From Bugula neritina (taxonomy: Eukaryota > Bryozoa > Gymnolaemata > Cheilostomatida > Bugulidae), in contig OZ037765.1 of assembly GCA_964035545.1 (NCBI GenBank), positions 21,274,495 to 21,338,494 of the forward strand: 64,000 nucleotides of DNA, read 5' to 3'. Below are positions 13,681-26,380 of this stretch, in pieces. A model generated the notes under the pieces. That model did not search any database. It was given only the letters and a program-made list of their open reading frames with translations, and had not been told where the DNA came from. The translations under genes and the position numbers were made by a program. Every line of letters starts with the position of its first letter. Position 1 is the first letter of the stretch.

Positions 13681-16600
13681 TTACTTCCTTTTCGTGATTT
13701 TTCTCGACTGTTTAGTTGGGTATTGGTCGACTCTAACTGGTTCACTTTTCTCAGGAGTATATTCAGTATTGAGAAATAAGTTTATAGACTGAGCATATTG
13801 TTTGTTAGACAAGGTGTTCTCCAAATCTTTCTGACTCAACCGACACAAATCCTGAATACTGTTTACATGGTCAGCAAGAAGAGAAACGTTCTTTGTTGTT
13901 ACACATGGAAGTTTCATTAGCAAGTCGTGAGCGGCAATGTTGTACTTTGCATCTCTAATTATGTCCTCAGTAGAAGTGACGGTCATTGCCTTGTCAACTG
14001 CTGGCTCAGTACTTCCTTTCTTTAAATTTACAAACAGGTCGGCAGTGGAATGTGAACTTTGGCACCAAAGAATTCGAAGCTTCGGAAAATGTAAAGTCAA
14101 CAAAGCTAATCTTGATTGAACATCATTGATTGAAATTTCTTGTTGAAGATTGAAATTTTTCTACAATCAAAACATTTAAAGATGATATATTGCTGCATAC
14201 AAAACAATTGTATGATGTGAGATGTGCTAACATAGCTATAATGTTTGGCTGCATTTCATATTTAGTTTCCATTCAACAATGCAGCATTAAGCTTTGTAAA
14301 ACACCAACAGCAAACTAACACTTGAGTATAATTTAGCTGCTGCCTGATTTATAGTTCAATAATGACTAGGATACATAATAACCATCTTTCACATGTTTAT
14401 ATTTACTAATGTGTAAATTTGGCAATTTTATTAAGAAAAACAGAAAACATTAAACTAAATAAATTAAAGAGCCCGAGACGAAAGAAGAAATAACGTGACG
14501 CTACCTGCAGAGCAAATGGCTTAGTTGGATCAAACTCAATAAGCAAGACTGGCCGCTTGTAATATCTACTCATAGCTACACATTGGTTGTAGAGTCTCCC
14601 GTTATTCAATGAGCCAATGAGATCTGAGACAGATTTCCGTTCAACACAGATGTCTTGCGTGAGAATATAATCACCAACCTCTAAGGTCACAGGTTCAAGG
14701 CCAACGCCTAATTTATGAATGAGAAAAGGGAGATCACTACGAAATTCTCTCATATCAACAATCACCTACAAAATGAATTTCCAAAAATTTGCAATGATCT
14801 CTATATACTTTGCTTACATAAAAACATGTAAGTGTAGCTATGTATGTTATTTTATCTCTCAACTAGAAGACAGTTTTACTTCAAAAGTTTGGGTAAATAG
14901 TTTTCTTCCCAGTTAATATATTTTATATCATGACAAAAAAGTCAAAAGAAGAAAGTATAAAATTAAAATACACGAATACCTTGCTATCCTGAGATTCCTT
15001 CGGTTGTAAGCCACCTTTTCTTGAAGTGACAGTTTGATTGGCAGCAACTGCAGCACATTGTGTGTTTTGGTCTTCTATGATCTTACCATCACGATCTTCT
15101 GGTATTATCATGGCCTACATGTAAGCCCACCAAGTTATTATTGGTAAATACAGAAGCCATATCAATCATGTAGCACAAACTGTTATTTAAAAGTTATTTT
15201 CTAAAAATCAAGGATATTAATACTAACAGCTTTTTGCCTAATAAGCTCTTCGAATGCAACTTTTTCTTTTCTTATTGAAGTGAGAAATCTCTGTTCTTCT
15301 GAAGATCCAGTAAACATCATGATGTATACTCTGAATTGTACACCAGGTCTGCATGCTTTAAATATCTGTTTAATAAACAAAATGCTTGGAAATTAAATAG
15401 AAACAGGTTGCAACACACTGCAACTGCTTTTAAGAGCAGAGATGACAATTAGATAACACACTATTCCTGTTTAAAAAAGACCGATAAAATTAAGATAAAA
15501 CCTATAATCTAACTTCCTAAATTTAGATTATTTAGTTATAATTATGTGAAAATTTAGGTAAAAATGTGTTCATAATGAGATTTGAGGTGTACAACACTGA
15601 AAATCATATTACATATCAACTCTTATATGAACTATAAGCTTTACCATTAGATTTACATTATTTATCTGAACTAACAAATTATTTCTGAGCTACAGGAAAG
15701 TTTAATCTAAAACATCCACTGATTGGAGAAGCTAATCAGTGTGATAGGAAGTTGACAGAAGATCATCACTTCTATTGCTGAGTGATCAATTCAGAGATGT
15801 TGAAAAATACCAAGTACCTCTAGCTGTCTTATATATGATATATCTGTGTCAAAGAGAATGACATATCTAGGCTGAATGACGTCTAAAGCTCTTATCAATG
15901 CATTTTGATCATTGTTAATTCGTAGAGCTAGCAGAGCTGTTTGCTGATTGGTTAAAGCAGATGCACAACTAGCACTGTCAACCACCTGAAGGCCTCTGTC
16001 CTCCATCACTTTGTCATCACACTACAAATAAACATACCAAGAGTATTACGCCCTGTTCACATTACAGAGTTTATTGCGGCTTTTGAGAAAAGTGCTTATC
16101 ATAGAGGTACATCATAGCTATCTTAACTTAGACAACAGCTCTCGATGGTTAGTGATAAGAGCCATGCGTCAAAAATATAACACAACACTCGGTAAACTCA
16201 CCTCTCAAAGGCAATGTTAAACACTTAATTTTCACTGTAGTGCAAATGGACATGAAAAATAATAAAATAAAAGCACATTTCAAATGCCTAATAAATATTT
16301 ACCAATACATAGCAATAAGTCATGTTGTACTGACAACTGAGGACACTCACAATTTCTTCTTTACAGGTAGTTTTAGAAGTTGTCTCTCCTCGTGCTAACT
16401 GAGTCAGAGTTGTCTGATTTTCTGCTGTCTTCTGTTTCTTGCCCTTACTGGGTCTTGTTGAAGTTTGATCACCATCCTCTTCTGAATTCTTATTTCCATT
16501 AGATTCCTGTTGATTACCAACACATAGACATAACATTAAAAGTGAATGTTTCATCTAGCGATCCCAACAAACTCCTTTTGCTCAAATATCACCAACTCTA

Positions 16601-19600
16601 TATTTTATAAAAAAGCACAATTTTTAATTGGTGACCAAAAATGGGAAAATTGCCAAGAACTAAACGTATCTTTTAACAATGCCATTATCAGAGTAAAATA
16701 AATACATAAAACCGTCCGTTAAACTAAATAAATACTAAAATGGATCCATACATCTCTCTGCTTTGGCTCATCTAGCCTAGCCAGGAGATCTGAGAGAACC
16801 TTAGTAGCTCCGTGAAGAATATAGTCTTTCAACTGACTGCAGGTGCTCTGAGAGTCTACAGCGACTAACACTCTAGCTACAGACGAATGCTTCTGATCAC
16901 CACATCTCAATGTCTCTTCTGTGTCACTAATTTCCTTCAGCACTTCTGTTAGAGCTTCCCATTTCGGATTTCTTTCCGACAGAACCACTAAAGAAGAATG
17001 TTTGTAAACATGTAAGTGTATTTTTCATAAATGTGAGATCTAGAAGAAAATAATGATGCAAAATCTATCAACAGTAACTTGTAACGTATATGTGGGTGGG
17101 GGTATATTCCTAATACTGCAAAAATAGGTAGAATTAAGAACAACCACTATACTTTTTTTATCTTTGATTCGAGACAAATTTTTGGCTTGCTCTTCTATTT
17201 TTCCATGAGCTCGCTCCTTAGCAAACTACAAAATATGATATAAATAGTAAAACGCATAGAAGCAGTCATAACATAGGGAGACAAATTCATGTGTTGCACA
17301 TTTTCATATAAGTCAATTATGTAAAAATGACAATGCGTTATTTTTTATATACATGTAAGTATATCTTATAGAGAAATATAATTTGCATAACTAGATAACA
17401 GCTGTAAGTATCGTCCAACACTTACCATATACAACTTGTCAGCAGCATCTGTATATAGCCACCCAGCATTGTCAAGAAACTTTTTCTCATTGGATCTAAA
17501 TCATCATATCACATAATTATTATACATTTTTCAAATGAGAAGAATTTTAAAATTTCTATAATATATTTGTTCCTTGAACTCACTTGATAGATCGAACCAT
17601 GCTGTAGAAAGTAACACAGTCGTAATGAGTGAGAGATCTAGAAATAGAATATTGAGTAAACATTATCGCAGCAAGCAACAAGACATAGTATTATGAAGTA
17701 CACAAAGTCATACTAATTGCATATAAATTATTTCTCTTAATCACTAATTATTAGTACATTGACGTTGCGATAATAAAACACTAAAAACCAGTGCATCATA
17801 CAAATAGTCATGATAGCTTTAAAAACTAGCTGAGCACCTACAATACTTGCTACACTAACAAGGCTAGTCGTGCCCTAGAGTAGAGGCAAAGGTATGAGCA
17901 GTCATGAACTAGCTGCAAAGGGTGCTTGTCCAACATGCACTAGGGCAATTCAAATCTCTTTTAAGTTACCAGTGATCCACAAAAGATATATAGTCACAAA
18001 TGACATGTTTTATTTAGCAAATTTTTAAGTAGCACCAGAAAATCTATAGAGATTGGGACCAACATGTCTAAAAATCGTTTGTTTGTACCCAGAAATTAAA
18101 TAAAACACACCAACACAAAAACCAATTGAAAACGAAAATTTATAGAAGCACCACTAGCCAACTGTGTGGACCTCTAACACATAGGTAATACATTACAAAT
18201 TTATTTATTTCAACAGAACTATTATTCATCAATAAAAGAGGAGAAACAATTTAAAGTGAATAATATGTCATATTTTCTCTTCAAAACTCAGTACTTGTTA
18301 TAAACTGTAAAACCTCAGCTTACCTTAAAAGTTCTCGAAGCGTCTTCAAATCAGCGATTAGTTGTTTAGTTTTGCTCGTCAGCTGATGCCACATGGGATC
18401 CAACTGGATCCGCACAGTGGCATCAAATGCTGTGCTGATCAAGTTCTCATAAGTCACACTCTCTAGATCAAGCTAAAAAGATTTTAGGTCACAGTAGATT
18501 AGTTACTTAAATGCTTTATATATAACGGTGTGGTCCTGGTAACCTAGGCTCTTTAAATTCAATGTTTAACAAAATTTCAAAACTGCAAGCTCATCTCATT
18601 GACTTTGTTTCATATACTCGTATTACTTAGAACATACTACCTACAGTGGTGAAGTGGTCAATTATCAATTGCTAGAACAATGCTAACAGATAACATATAT
18701 AATTATTAGAACTAAGCTACTTGCAAGCTAATCGGCCAACATTAAAAAAATTGAATCGATTCAAAGCCCAAGTAATAAAAAATATTGTCCAGTGACATTG
18801 AATATGAATTAATACTAAACTCACAGTTGGGTTGCATAGCTTGAGTTCCTTTATGCAAAGATTGATAAGTTCGAGCAATGCCATCTGACACCCCTTCATA
18901 GCAGGAGAACAAGGCACACCAAGTTCTATAACTTCTGGCTGTAACAGTTATTTTTTCAAATCAAAAACATTTATTTCTCAACATTCCATTCCATTTTAGT
19001 TTATTATTTAAACTTGCAATTAGTTACGATATATTTCTACTCGTTTCTAAAGTAGCTAGAAATAAAAGGTACAGGTAAAACTCAGAAAAAAATTACAAAA
19101 CAGCTGCCAATGGAGTGAAATGCTGACACCTAGTGGCCAGAGAGCCCACCTGACTTCTCTCAAGAGCGTCTTTCACTGATGCTTGAAAACGAGGATAAAG
19201 AAAAAGTTTTCTAAGGAACAGAGCTCGCATCACTTTCTCCGCTTGACAGTAACCATCAATAAAAGTGACCGGGTGATCAGAAAAAGCCTTTATAAAGCCA
19301 TCCTATAAAATCCGAGTGTATTGGACTATTAGAAACCATTCATGTCATAATGTCTGAACATGTTGAAGTAGCTGTGCACGGAGGGCTTACCTTATTCTTC
19401 TGTCTAAAGAGCCTCAAGATGAAAGCTTCCAAACCTGCTTCTTTCACCCTTCAATAAAGTTAAAAAATCATGGCAGTTGATCCAACCCAGTTTACTACAG
19501 CTCCCTACTACACAGCACAGCACACACTACATTTATACACTATCATTAACACAGCAAGTATGATATTGAACAAGTTTAGACAGTAATATAACAAGATTAT

Positions 19601-20900
19601 TATAAATTAAAATATATTATAATATTACATGTGATTTCCTCTAACGAAAAGCAGTTACTACATAAATGAGAGCAACAAAAAGTTAACATAGTTTATAGCA
19701 TACCTGTGTGCATTACAAACTATAATTCCAGTGACCAAATGAGATGGAATTTTCTCAGTTAACAGATCCATAACTAAAATCCTGTTAGATACAAACAGCA
19801 CTCCCCCGTTCATATATACACCAACTCTAAAAAAGTTATTATAATTAGAGAAGTTGCTATAAATCATGTCCAGCTTAAATTCGAATAACGCACAAAATTT
19901 ACATGCTAATTAGAAAAATTGAAAACATCTTGTGTACTCTGAGTAATAAGTATTTAGAAAGTTGAAGCACATTGTATAATATACTTTAAGCTGTTGCCAA
20001 AACAAGATATCTTATACTGACCACACCTGACATGCTCAAAGTTCTACTGACACATACTGCCAAACCGGCTAATATTAAATTATAATTGCCTCTCATCCCG
20101 AGATATCTCTGAGTTGATGACCTTAGGCATTTGTTCTACGCCAGCCAACTGCAACCTCTCAAAGTAATATTCCTCCTCATATATGGATGCATTGAGAACC
20201 AACACCAGGCTGGCAGGGTGACAAAAGGCCTTCATTAATGCCTCTATAATTCTATATATTCCTAAACCTCTGCAAAATAAACCCAATAGTACGAACCTAT
20301 TTTTAATATGCAAACTAGGTACATTTTCTGAAAACAAGCTATAATTTATTTATATGTAAATGCCATAGTTCTAAAATTGAGTTATAAAACTAGTGAACTG
20401 AATTTGATCCAACTTACAACATTCAACTTCTGAAATATTGCATACTTAACAAAATCAGAAAGAAATACATAACTAAACTTGCAAACACTCACTAAAATAC
20501 CGAATACTGCTTTAATTTAAATAAAACCAAATCTTATGAAATATAGGAACAATGATTAAATTCTGCAAAATCATAAAATTATAAATTGCTTTAAATCCAG
20601 GTTTTGCTTTTCATAAAATGCCTCAACAGGTAAATTTTTATAAAATCTAATAGCTATACCTTTATACAAAATTTTATCACGCTAATTTCAAAAGTCAAGT
20701 ATAATAACATGATTGAATAAAAACAGTAGCACGTAATTTAAAGGTGTATTTATATAATATCAAAATTCCTCATACGTAAACTTGGAACAAATAAACTAAA
20801 CAGATTGTATAAGTACAGTCAAATAATACCTAGCAAGCACCAGCAACCCATCATGCTCAAGTAGATCAGCAAAGATCTGCTTTTCATATTCCAGCAACAT
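13681..20900 (-). CDS. ERCC4: DNA repair endonuclease XPF (ERCC4), 17 coding exons
   Basis: Catalytic subunit of the XPF-ERCC1 structure-specific nuclease, which cuts 5' of lesions in nucleotide excision and interstrand crosslink repair. Exons in transcript order: 20900-20830, 20269-20090, 19826-19704, 19448-19391, 19302-19150, 18938-18825, 18472-18324, 17637-17584, 17495-17426, 17225-17153, 16987-16752, 16506-16351, 16021-15818, 15365-15228, 15114-14980, 14765-14505, 14160-13681. All phases agree and give 884 residues, close to the vertebrate length. Residues 1-650 are the helicase-like region ([34 protein letters not shown]). The ERCC4 nuclease domain is about residues 639-725, with the GD...ERKSVSD active-site motif at 669-686. 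Tandem helix-hairpin-helix sequence lies near 800-850 and a basic tail ends the protein. Intron 2 uses a GC donor. The end of exon 11 is least certain: the phase-compatible donor at 16751 drops a few residues (VWIHF) that look conserved. An in-frame TAG directly precedes GCC-ATG. Confidence 0.94.
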
Positions 20901-21037
20901 GGCCTACAAACAAAAATTATCACATATTAAAAATTCTCACCGAAAAAAAGAAACCTCAGTTTTTTACAAACACAACCTCTGAATATGATGACAGTTGAAA
21001 ACATTTACACAAAAATTATATCAATTATAGTAAAATT

Positions 21038-22119
21038 GGGTGTGACTAAAATGGGGTCAAAAACTAGGGGGTGTCGGGAAGAATTCAATACATGTATTTT
21101 AACTTAATTTCATAGTTATTTTTCAGTTTCTAGACATGCTGACTATGGAACCATATACATTAAACTAGTAAAAATACCGAGAGGAATATTAACAAAAAAA
21201 AATGTTCACAAAATGTAAAAATAAAACTAAAAATCTTTGCGACACCCATTTTAGTCATTTGGGGGGTGCTTTGACTAAAATAGGTGTCAGGGTGATTTTT
21301 GCTTTATTCTTTAGCTTTTTGGCAATTTTTGTTGCTAAATTGGTTGTTGATCAAAGCTTTAGGGAAACTCTAATATATAATAACTGTTTCACCCCAAATG
21401 ACAGTAGTATTAAATAATAATTTACAATAATAAAATATAATAAAAACCGAAACTATCAGTGACACTGCCTAGAGTTATCTTCCCTTAGTTCTTAGTTATG
21501 TTTTTATGATTTTTTTATAATATTTGTGAGTATTAGAGATTTTAATAATTTTAATTAGTAAATGCAAGTAAAAGTTTCAACATGACATAATTTATAGTAT
21601 CCAAAACCGCCCAGAAAGCTAAAAATAAAGCAAAAATCACCGTAACACCCATTTTAGTCACTGGTGGGTGTTTTTACTAAAATGGGTGTCGCGAAGATTT
21701 TTAGTTTTGTTTTCACATTTTGTAGACATTTTTGTTTGTTAATATTGCTCAAAACGTTTTTAATAGTTTAAAGTATATGTTTCATAAGTTAGCATGTCTA
21801 TGATCATAACGATAACAGTAAAATTAAGTGGAAATTAAATTTTTGATGAGGAAAGATAACTCTCGATAAGTTTAGTTTTTGTTAAAAATAATTTAATTTA
21901 ATCATTATTTGTTTATGTTTTTTGGTTTAAACAATTGTGAAACGTTAATTATTCACTGAAGATTTATTTAATAACAATTTCAGCAGTCACAAATGTCTAA
22001 AAATCTGAAAATAAAACGAAAATTTTTCGTGACGCCCATTTTAGTCAAAACCCCTCCTTATGACTAAAATAGGTGTCACAGACCGCGACACCGGGTGGCC
22101 ACCCATTTTAGTCACACCC
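21038..22119. mobile_element. Non-autonomous TIR transposon, 1082 bp, with 9-bp target duplication
   Basis: Present only in unit 1; units 2 and 3 have the uninterrupted site (ATTATAGTAAAATTCGTC). The element starts GGGTGTGACTAAAATGGG and ends CCCATTTTAGTCACACCC, nearly perfect inverted termini, and is flanked by AGTAAAATT at 21029-21037 and 22120-22128. Inside, the terminal motif recurs as inverted pairs near 21241-21290, 21647-21700 and 22030-22080, each reading ACACCCATTTTAGTCA or a close variant, a short spacer, then TGACTAAAATRGGTGT. No coding capacity is evident (an open frame at 21202-21417 covers the hairpin and has no similarity). A 9-bp duplication suggests a Mutator-like or related superfamily, but this is unproven. 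Confidence 0.88.
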
Positions 22120-22128
22120 AGTAAAATT

Positions 22129-22393
22129 CGTCACCATAGCCAAATTTCTTAAAGCTCAAGTTCAGGTAATAAATAAACAAACAAATTTTAAGAAACTATT
22201 ATCAATTACAATAAACAAAAACAAAATTTGTGTTGATATTATATTTACCACAATAATACTTATAGCCCATTAGTATAATTAAAATTGTAAAATAATATAG
22301 TTACATATTTATAGCCTCTAACAGTAACAACTAGTTCCAATACTAATACCAGAATACAAATTGTTCTCAAATTACAAACTGGATTTATAAATA
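22129..22393. other. Spacer of duplication unit 1
   Basis: AT-rich DNA shared with units 2 and 3. The corresponding site in unit 2 (just before ATTACAATAAAC) is where the large transposon landed, so this stretch (ATCAATTACAATAAAC near 22200) is the empty-site reference. Confidence 0.6.
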
Positions 22394-23060
22394 ATGATTA
22401 TATCATTTAAAAACAAGTTAGATAAGCTATGTAAAAATAAAAAACTAAATAATCACAATATATTGGTAATAATAAAATTAATAATAATAAAAGGTGATCA
22501 CAGTGAAAGAAAGCAGTGTAAGATGTGTAATGCAAAGGAAGAGTATATTTTTGAGCATATACTCAGTAAATGCAAGAAGCTAATATAAAATGAAACATGA
22601 CTATGTGACCTTAATGACTACAAAACAAGAAATGACTTGACCTGAATCAGCAAAGATATTTCACAACATAAAAATCTTGTGGGCTTTAAAAATATATACC
22701 TACCAGGCGTGTGGTAGTTGACAGAAGCAATTTAAAACAATAATAATCTTTATGGCTGTTCGTGATGACAATCAGTTAAAAGAAAAAAGCAAAAAAGAGA
22801 GAAGGATATAATCACCTGGCACTAAAATTAAAACTAATTTGCATGTGAACAACCTAAAGAAAAGTTGTCCTCAGGCCATGGTAATTAGAACTCCTAAACT
22901 TGGGGCTACATACACTTACAGGAATTCAGTCTGGAACTGCATGGTATTACTTCAACTTGAAATTATGTAAGTTATGTGACAAATTGCCCTATTGCAATGA
23001 ATAAAACTTATCAACTGTATAACATTGGCAGTAAAGAAGCATTAAATGTGAAAGACTCGT
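22394..23060 (+). pseudogene. Degenerate non-LTR reverse-transcriptase tail (unit 1 copy)
   Basis: A 64-codon open frame (22394-22588) ends in CKMCNAKEEYIFEHILSKC, the C-x2-C ... H-x3-C pattern seen at the end of many LINE ORF2 proteins. About 290 bases on, another broken frame reads MVIRTPKLGATYTYRNSVWN, like the RT-tail block with RT..G..S..YR...WN. Stops and frameshifts separate the two. The block is shared by all three units, so it predates the duplication. LINE origin is inferred from motif spacing only. Confidence 0.45.
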
Positions 23061-23632
23061 AAGCTGTACTTGTTATGACTCATAATGATAATATATAATT
23101 AAATATCAACTTCAGGATCACTTCAATATAATTATCACTATGACCAACAGTGTTAAGATCTGCCAACACTAACAGTATGAGTAACTACTAGTACTACTAC
23201 TAGTGGTAGTAGCAGTAGTACCCAGTATTATAATTACAGTTTGAGTATTATAATTACTATTACAGTATTAGTTTAAAATTACAATTTAAATTAGTAGTAC
23301 TATTAATATTACTATTAATACTAGTAACTGTAAGACTACGTCACTGTCAGTAGCTGGAACACTAACTCAGTAACTGAAAGTGTAAGATCTTCATCAATTT
23401 AAGAAAAGTCCTATCTATCAAGGCCTGGTAGAATCAGCGTGTTTACTATCTTATGTAAAATTAACTCAATAATAGGAGGCAATATTAGCTCAAGTTGTGA
23501 AGAAACCAATAAATAAGGATCATCATTTTTATTTCGACCACTGTTGGACTTGGAAGAAACTATATATTATATAACTCTGAGAAGAAACTATTTTATTGTT
23601 TACACTAAGCTAGAATGACGCAAATAACCAAG

Positions 23633-23805
23633 GTTCTAGAATAAGTAATTGCCTCATTGAATTGATAAACAAGTAGAATCTTCTAGCACAGTTTTAATTG
23701 GATACCACTGTGTTTTATGATTGGTTGAAAAGAGGAAATCCCAAGACTTCCACACGAGGCTAGAAAATACTGCAGTCGTCTAGAACGTTCTTAAATAGTA
23801 TAAAA
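23633..23805 (+). promoter_or_regulatory. Heat-shock promoter of hsp70-1: three HSEs and a TATA box
   Basis: Palindromic HSF sites of the nGAAnnTTCn or nTTCnnGAAn type lie at 23633-23642 (gTTCtaGAAt), 23675-23684 (aGAAtcTTCt) and 23782-23791 (aGAAcgTTCt). A TATAAAA box follows at 23799-23805, about 113 bases before the ATG. Inverted CCAAT boxes (ATTGG) lie at 23697-23701 and 23720-23724. The arrangement is that of a heat-inducible hsp70 promoter and is preserved in the other two units. Confidence 0.85.
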
Positions 23806-23917
23806 TAGCATTCCCAACCGTTTCTAGTCATTTACTGATCGAGCCGAAAAGTAGTTACAACTACCACATTACTACGACTTTCAAGGATATAAACGTCAAC
23901 TTTCAACGTATAGCAGT

Positions 23918-26380
23918 ATGGGGAAAACAATTGGAATAGATCTTGGAACGACCTACTCGTGCGTCGGAGTATTTCAGCATGGAAAGGTGGAAATTATAGC
24001 AAACAGTCAAGGTGAGTACAAAGCAGTGCCAATAGTATTACTATTGGTACACAAATTAAAAGCATATTCATTATCATAATGATAATCACTTACTCTAAAA
24101 CTCTTAATTTTTTTTAATAATGGTGATTTTTATGCAAAAATTAAACAACTGTGGGTTTAAAAAATATTGCAATTTTTATGACTATTAATTTCTCTTGATC
24201 CACTTTTCAATAACTAACATATAGCTATTACAATAATTATACATAGTTTTATAATGATAATCACTAATAATAAACCAACTTAAAAATAAATCATTGCTGT
24301 GCAGAGCAATATGAATATGTAGTTGCATAGCATTAAAATAACTTACTTTAGACCATCAATTCTCGAATTATTGATATTTTACAAAATAATTGCGGTACAT
24401 TTTTTCTCCTTTAGTAATTTGTGATAAACTCCTGGCTAGAATATCAAGTATATCACTATTAGTAATACCAGTGTCATCTGCTAGTGATAAATAAGATTTA
24501 CAGAAAACGCACTGTTCTATCTCATCTCATTAAATTGAATAGATACACTTATGAGATTTTAATGTAATTTATATTTCTAATTGCAGGAAACCGAACCACT
24601 CCAAGTTATGTAGCCTTCACTGATTCTGAAAGACTGATAGGAGATGCAGCTAAGAACCAAGTTGCTATGAATCCAACAAATACAGTCTTTGATGCAAAAC
24701 GATTGATTGGAAGAAAGTTTGCGGATGCTTCTGTGCAAAAAGACATGAAAACATGGCCTTTCAAAGTGATAGATGACAATGGTAAACCAAAGATTCAAGT
24801 CGAGCACCTTAATCAAACTAAAGTACTAACACCTGAAGAAATAAGTTCAATGGTGTTGACAAGCATGAAGGAAACAGCGGAAGCATATCTTGGAGAGAAA
24901 GTAACAGATGCTGTAGTCACAGTTCCTGCTTACTTCAACGATTCTCAGACAAGCCACCAAAGATGCAGGAGTGATTGCAGGGCTGAATGTGAAGCGAATC
25001 ATTAATGAACCAACAGCTGCTGCATTGGCTTATGGGTTGGATAAGAATCTGAGTGATGAAAAAAATGTGTTGATCTTCGATTTGGGTGGTGGCACATTTG
25101 ACGTATCAATCTTGAGCATTGACGAAGGATCGCTGTTTGAAGTAAAATCCACTGCCGGGAACACACATCTAGGAGGTGAAGATTTTGATGACAGGCTGGT
25201 TGAGCACTTCATTAAAGAATTTCAAAGAAAGCATGGTAAAAATATTAGAGGAAACCCTCGCTCACTCAGACGTCTGAGGACAGCATGTGAAAGGGCAAAG
25301 AGAACTCTCTCAAGCAGTGCTCAAGCAAATATAGAGATAGACTCCATGTTTGAAGGAATAGATTTCTACACCAGCATCACAAGAGCAAGGTTTGAGGAAC
25401 TTTGTGCTGACTTGTTTCGAGAGACATTGCAGCCAGTAGAGCAAGCTCTAAGAGATGCCAAGATGTCTAAAGGAGATATACATGAAGTGGTTCTAGTTGG
25501 TGGCTCTACTAGAATACCAAAGATTCAAAAGCTACTGCAAGAGTTCATGGGTGGAAAACAGTTGAACAAGTCTATCAACCCTGATGAGGCAGTAGCTTAT
25601 GGTGCTGCTGTGCAAGCTGCCATTCTTTCTGGTGACCAGCATGATACCATCAAAGATGTGCTGCTAGTTGATGTAGCAGCTTTATCTCTTGGCATAGAAA
25701 CAGCTGGTGGAGTCATGACCAATCTCATCGACAGGAACACCCGCATTCCTACCAAGCAGACAAAAGTTTTCACAACATATGCCGACAACCAGCCAGCAGT
25801 CACCATACAAGTGTTTGAAGGAGAAAGATCAATGACAGTCAACAACAACCATCTTGGCAAATTTGATCTATCAGGAATTCCTCCAGCACCCAGAGGTGTT
25901 CCACAGGTTGAAGTTACCTTTGACTTGGATGCAAATGGGATTCTCAACGTTTTGGCAGTAGAGAAAGGATCTGGGAAATCCAGCAACATCACCATCACCA
26001 ATGACAGGGGTAGATTAAGTCAAGCTGAAATTGATGCGATGCTGGCTGATGCAGAGAAGTTTAAAGCTGAAGATGAGAAACAGAGAAAGCAAGTGCAAGC
26101 TAGGAACTCATTGGAAAATCTTGTGTATCAATACAAGCAAGCTGCTGAAGAAAACGAGTCAAAATTGTCAGCAGACGACTCCAAACTGATAAAGGATGAA
26201 TGCCAGCAAGTCATAAGTTGGCTGGACAACAACAACTTGGCAGATGAAGAAGAGTACCAGCACCAGATGTCAGAACTCCAGAAAAAGTGTTCTCCTATCA
26301 TGTCCAAACTCCACCAATCAGGAGGAGGTAGCAACCATACAAGTAGCCAATCAGGACCTACAGTTGAAGAAATGGACTAA
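23918..26380 (+). pseudogene. hsp70: hsp70-1, cytosolic Hsp70 broken by a 2-base deletion
   Basis: Exon 1 is 23918-24011 ([17 protein letters not shown]...), exon 2 is 24587-26380; the intron interrupts the conserved [11 protein letters not shown] glycine codon, as in copies 2 and 3. Compared with those copies, two bases are missing at about 24946 (CTCAGACAAGCC against CTCAAAGACAAGCC). The frame shifts near residue 152 inside the nucleotide-binding domain and stops at 25005; the remaining sequence from about 24950 to 26380 is otherwise intact and ends in the same EEMD. Promoter and splice sites look functional and the rest is almost identical to copy 2, so the break is very recent, or an assembly or sequencing error. 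AATAAA lies at 26713-26718. Confidence 0.85.
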
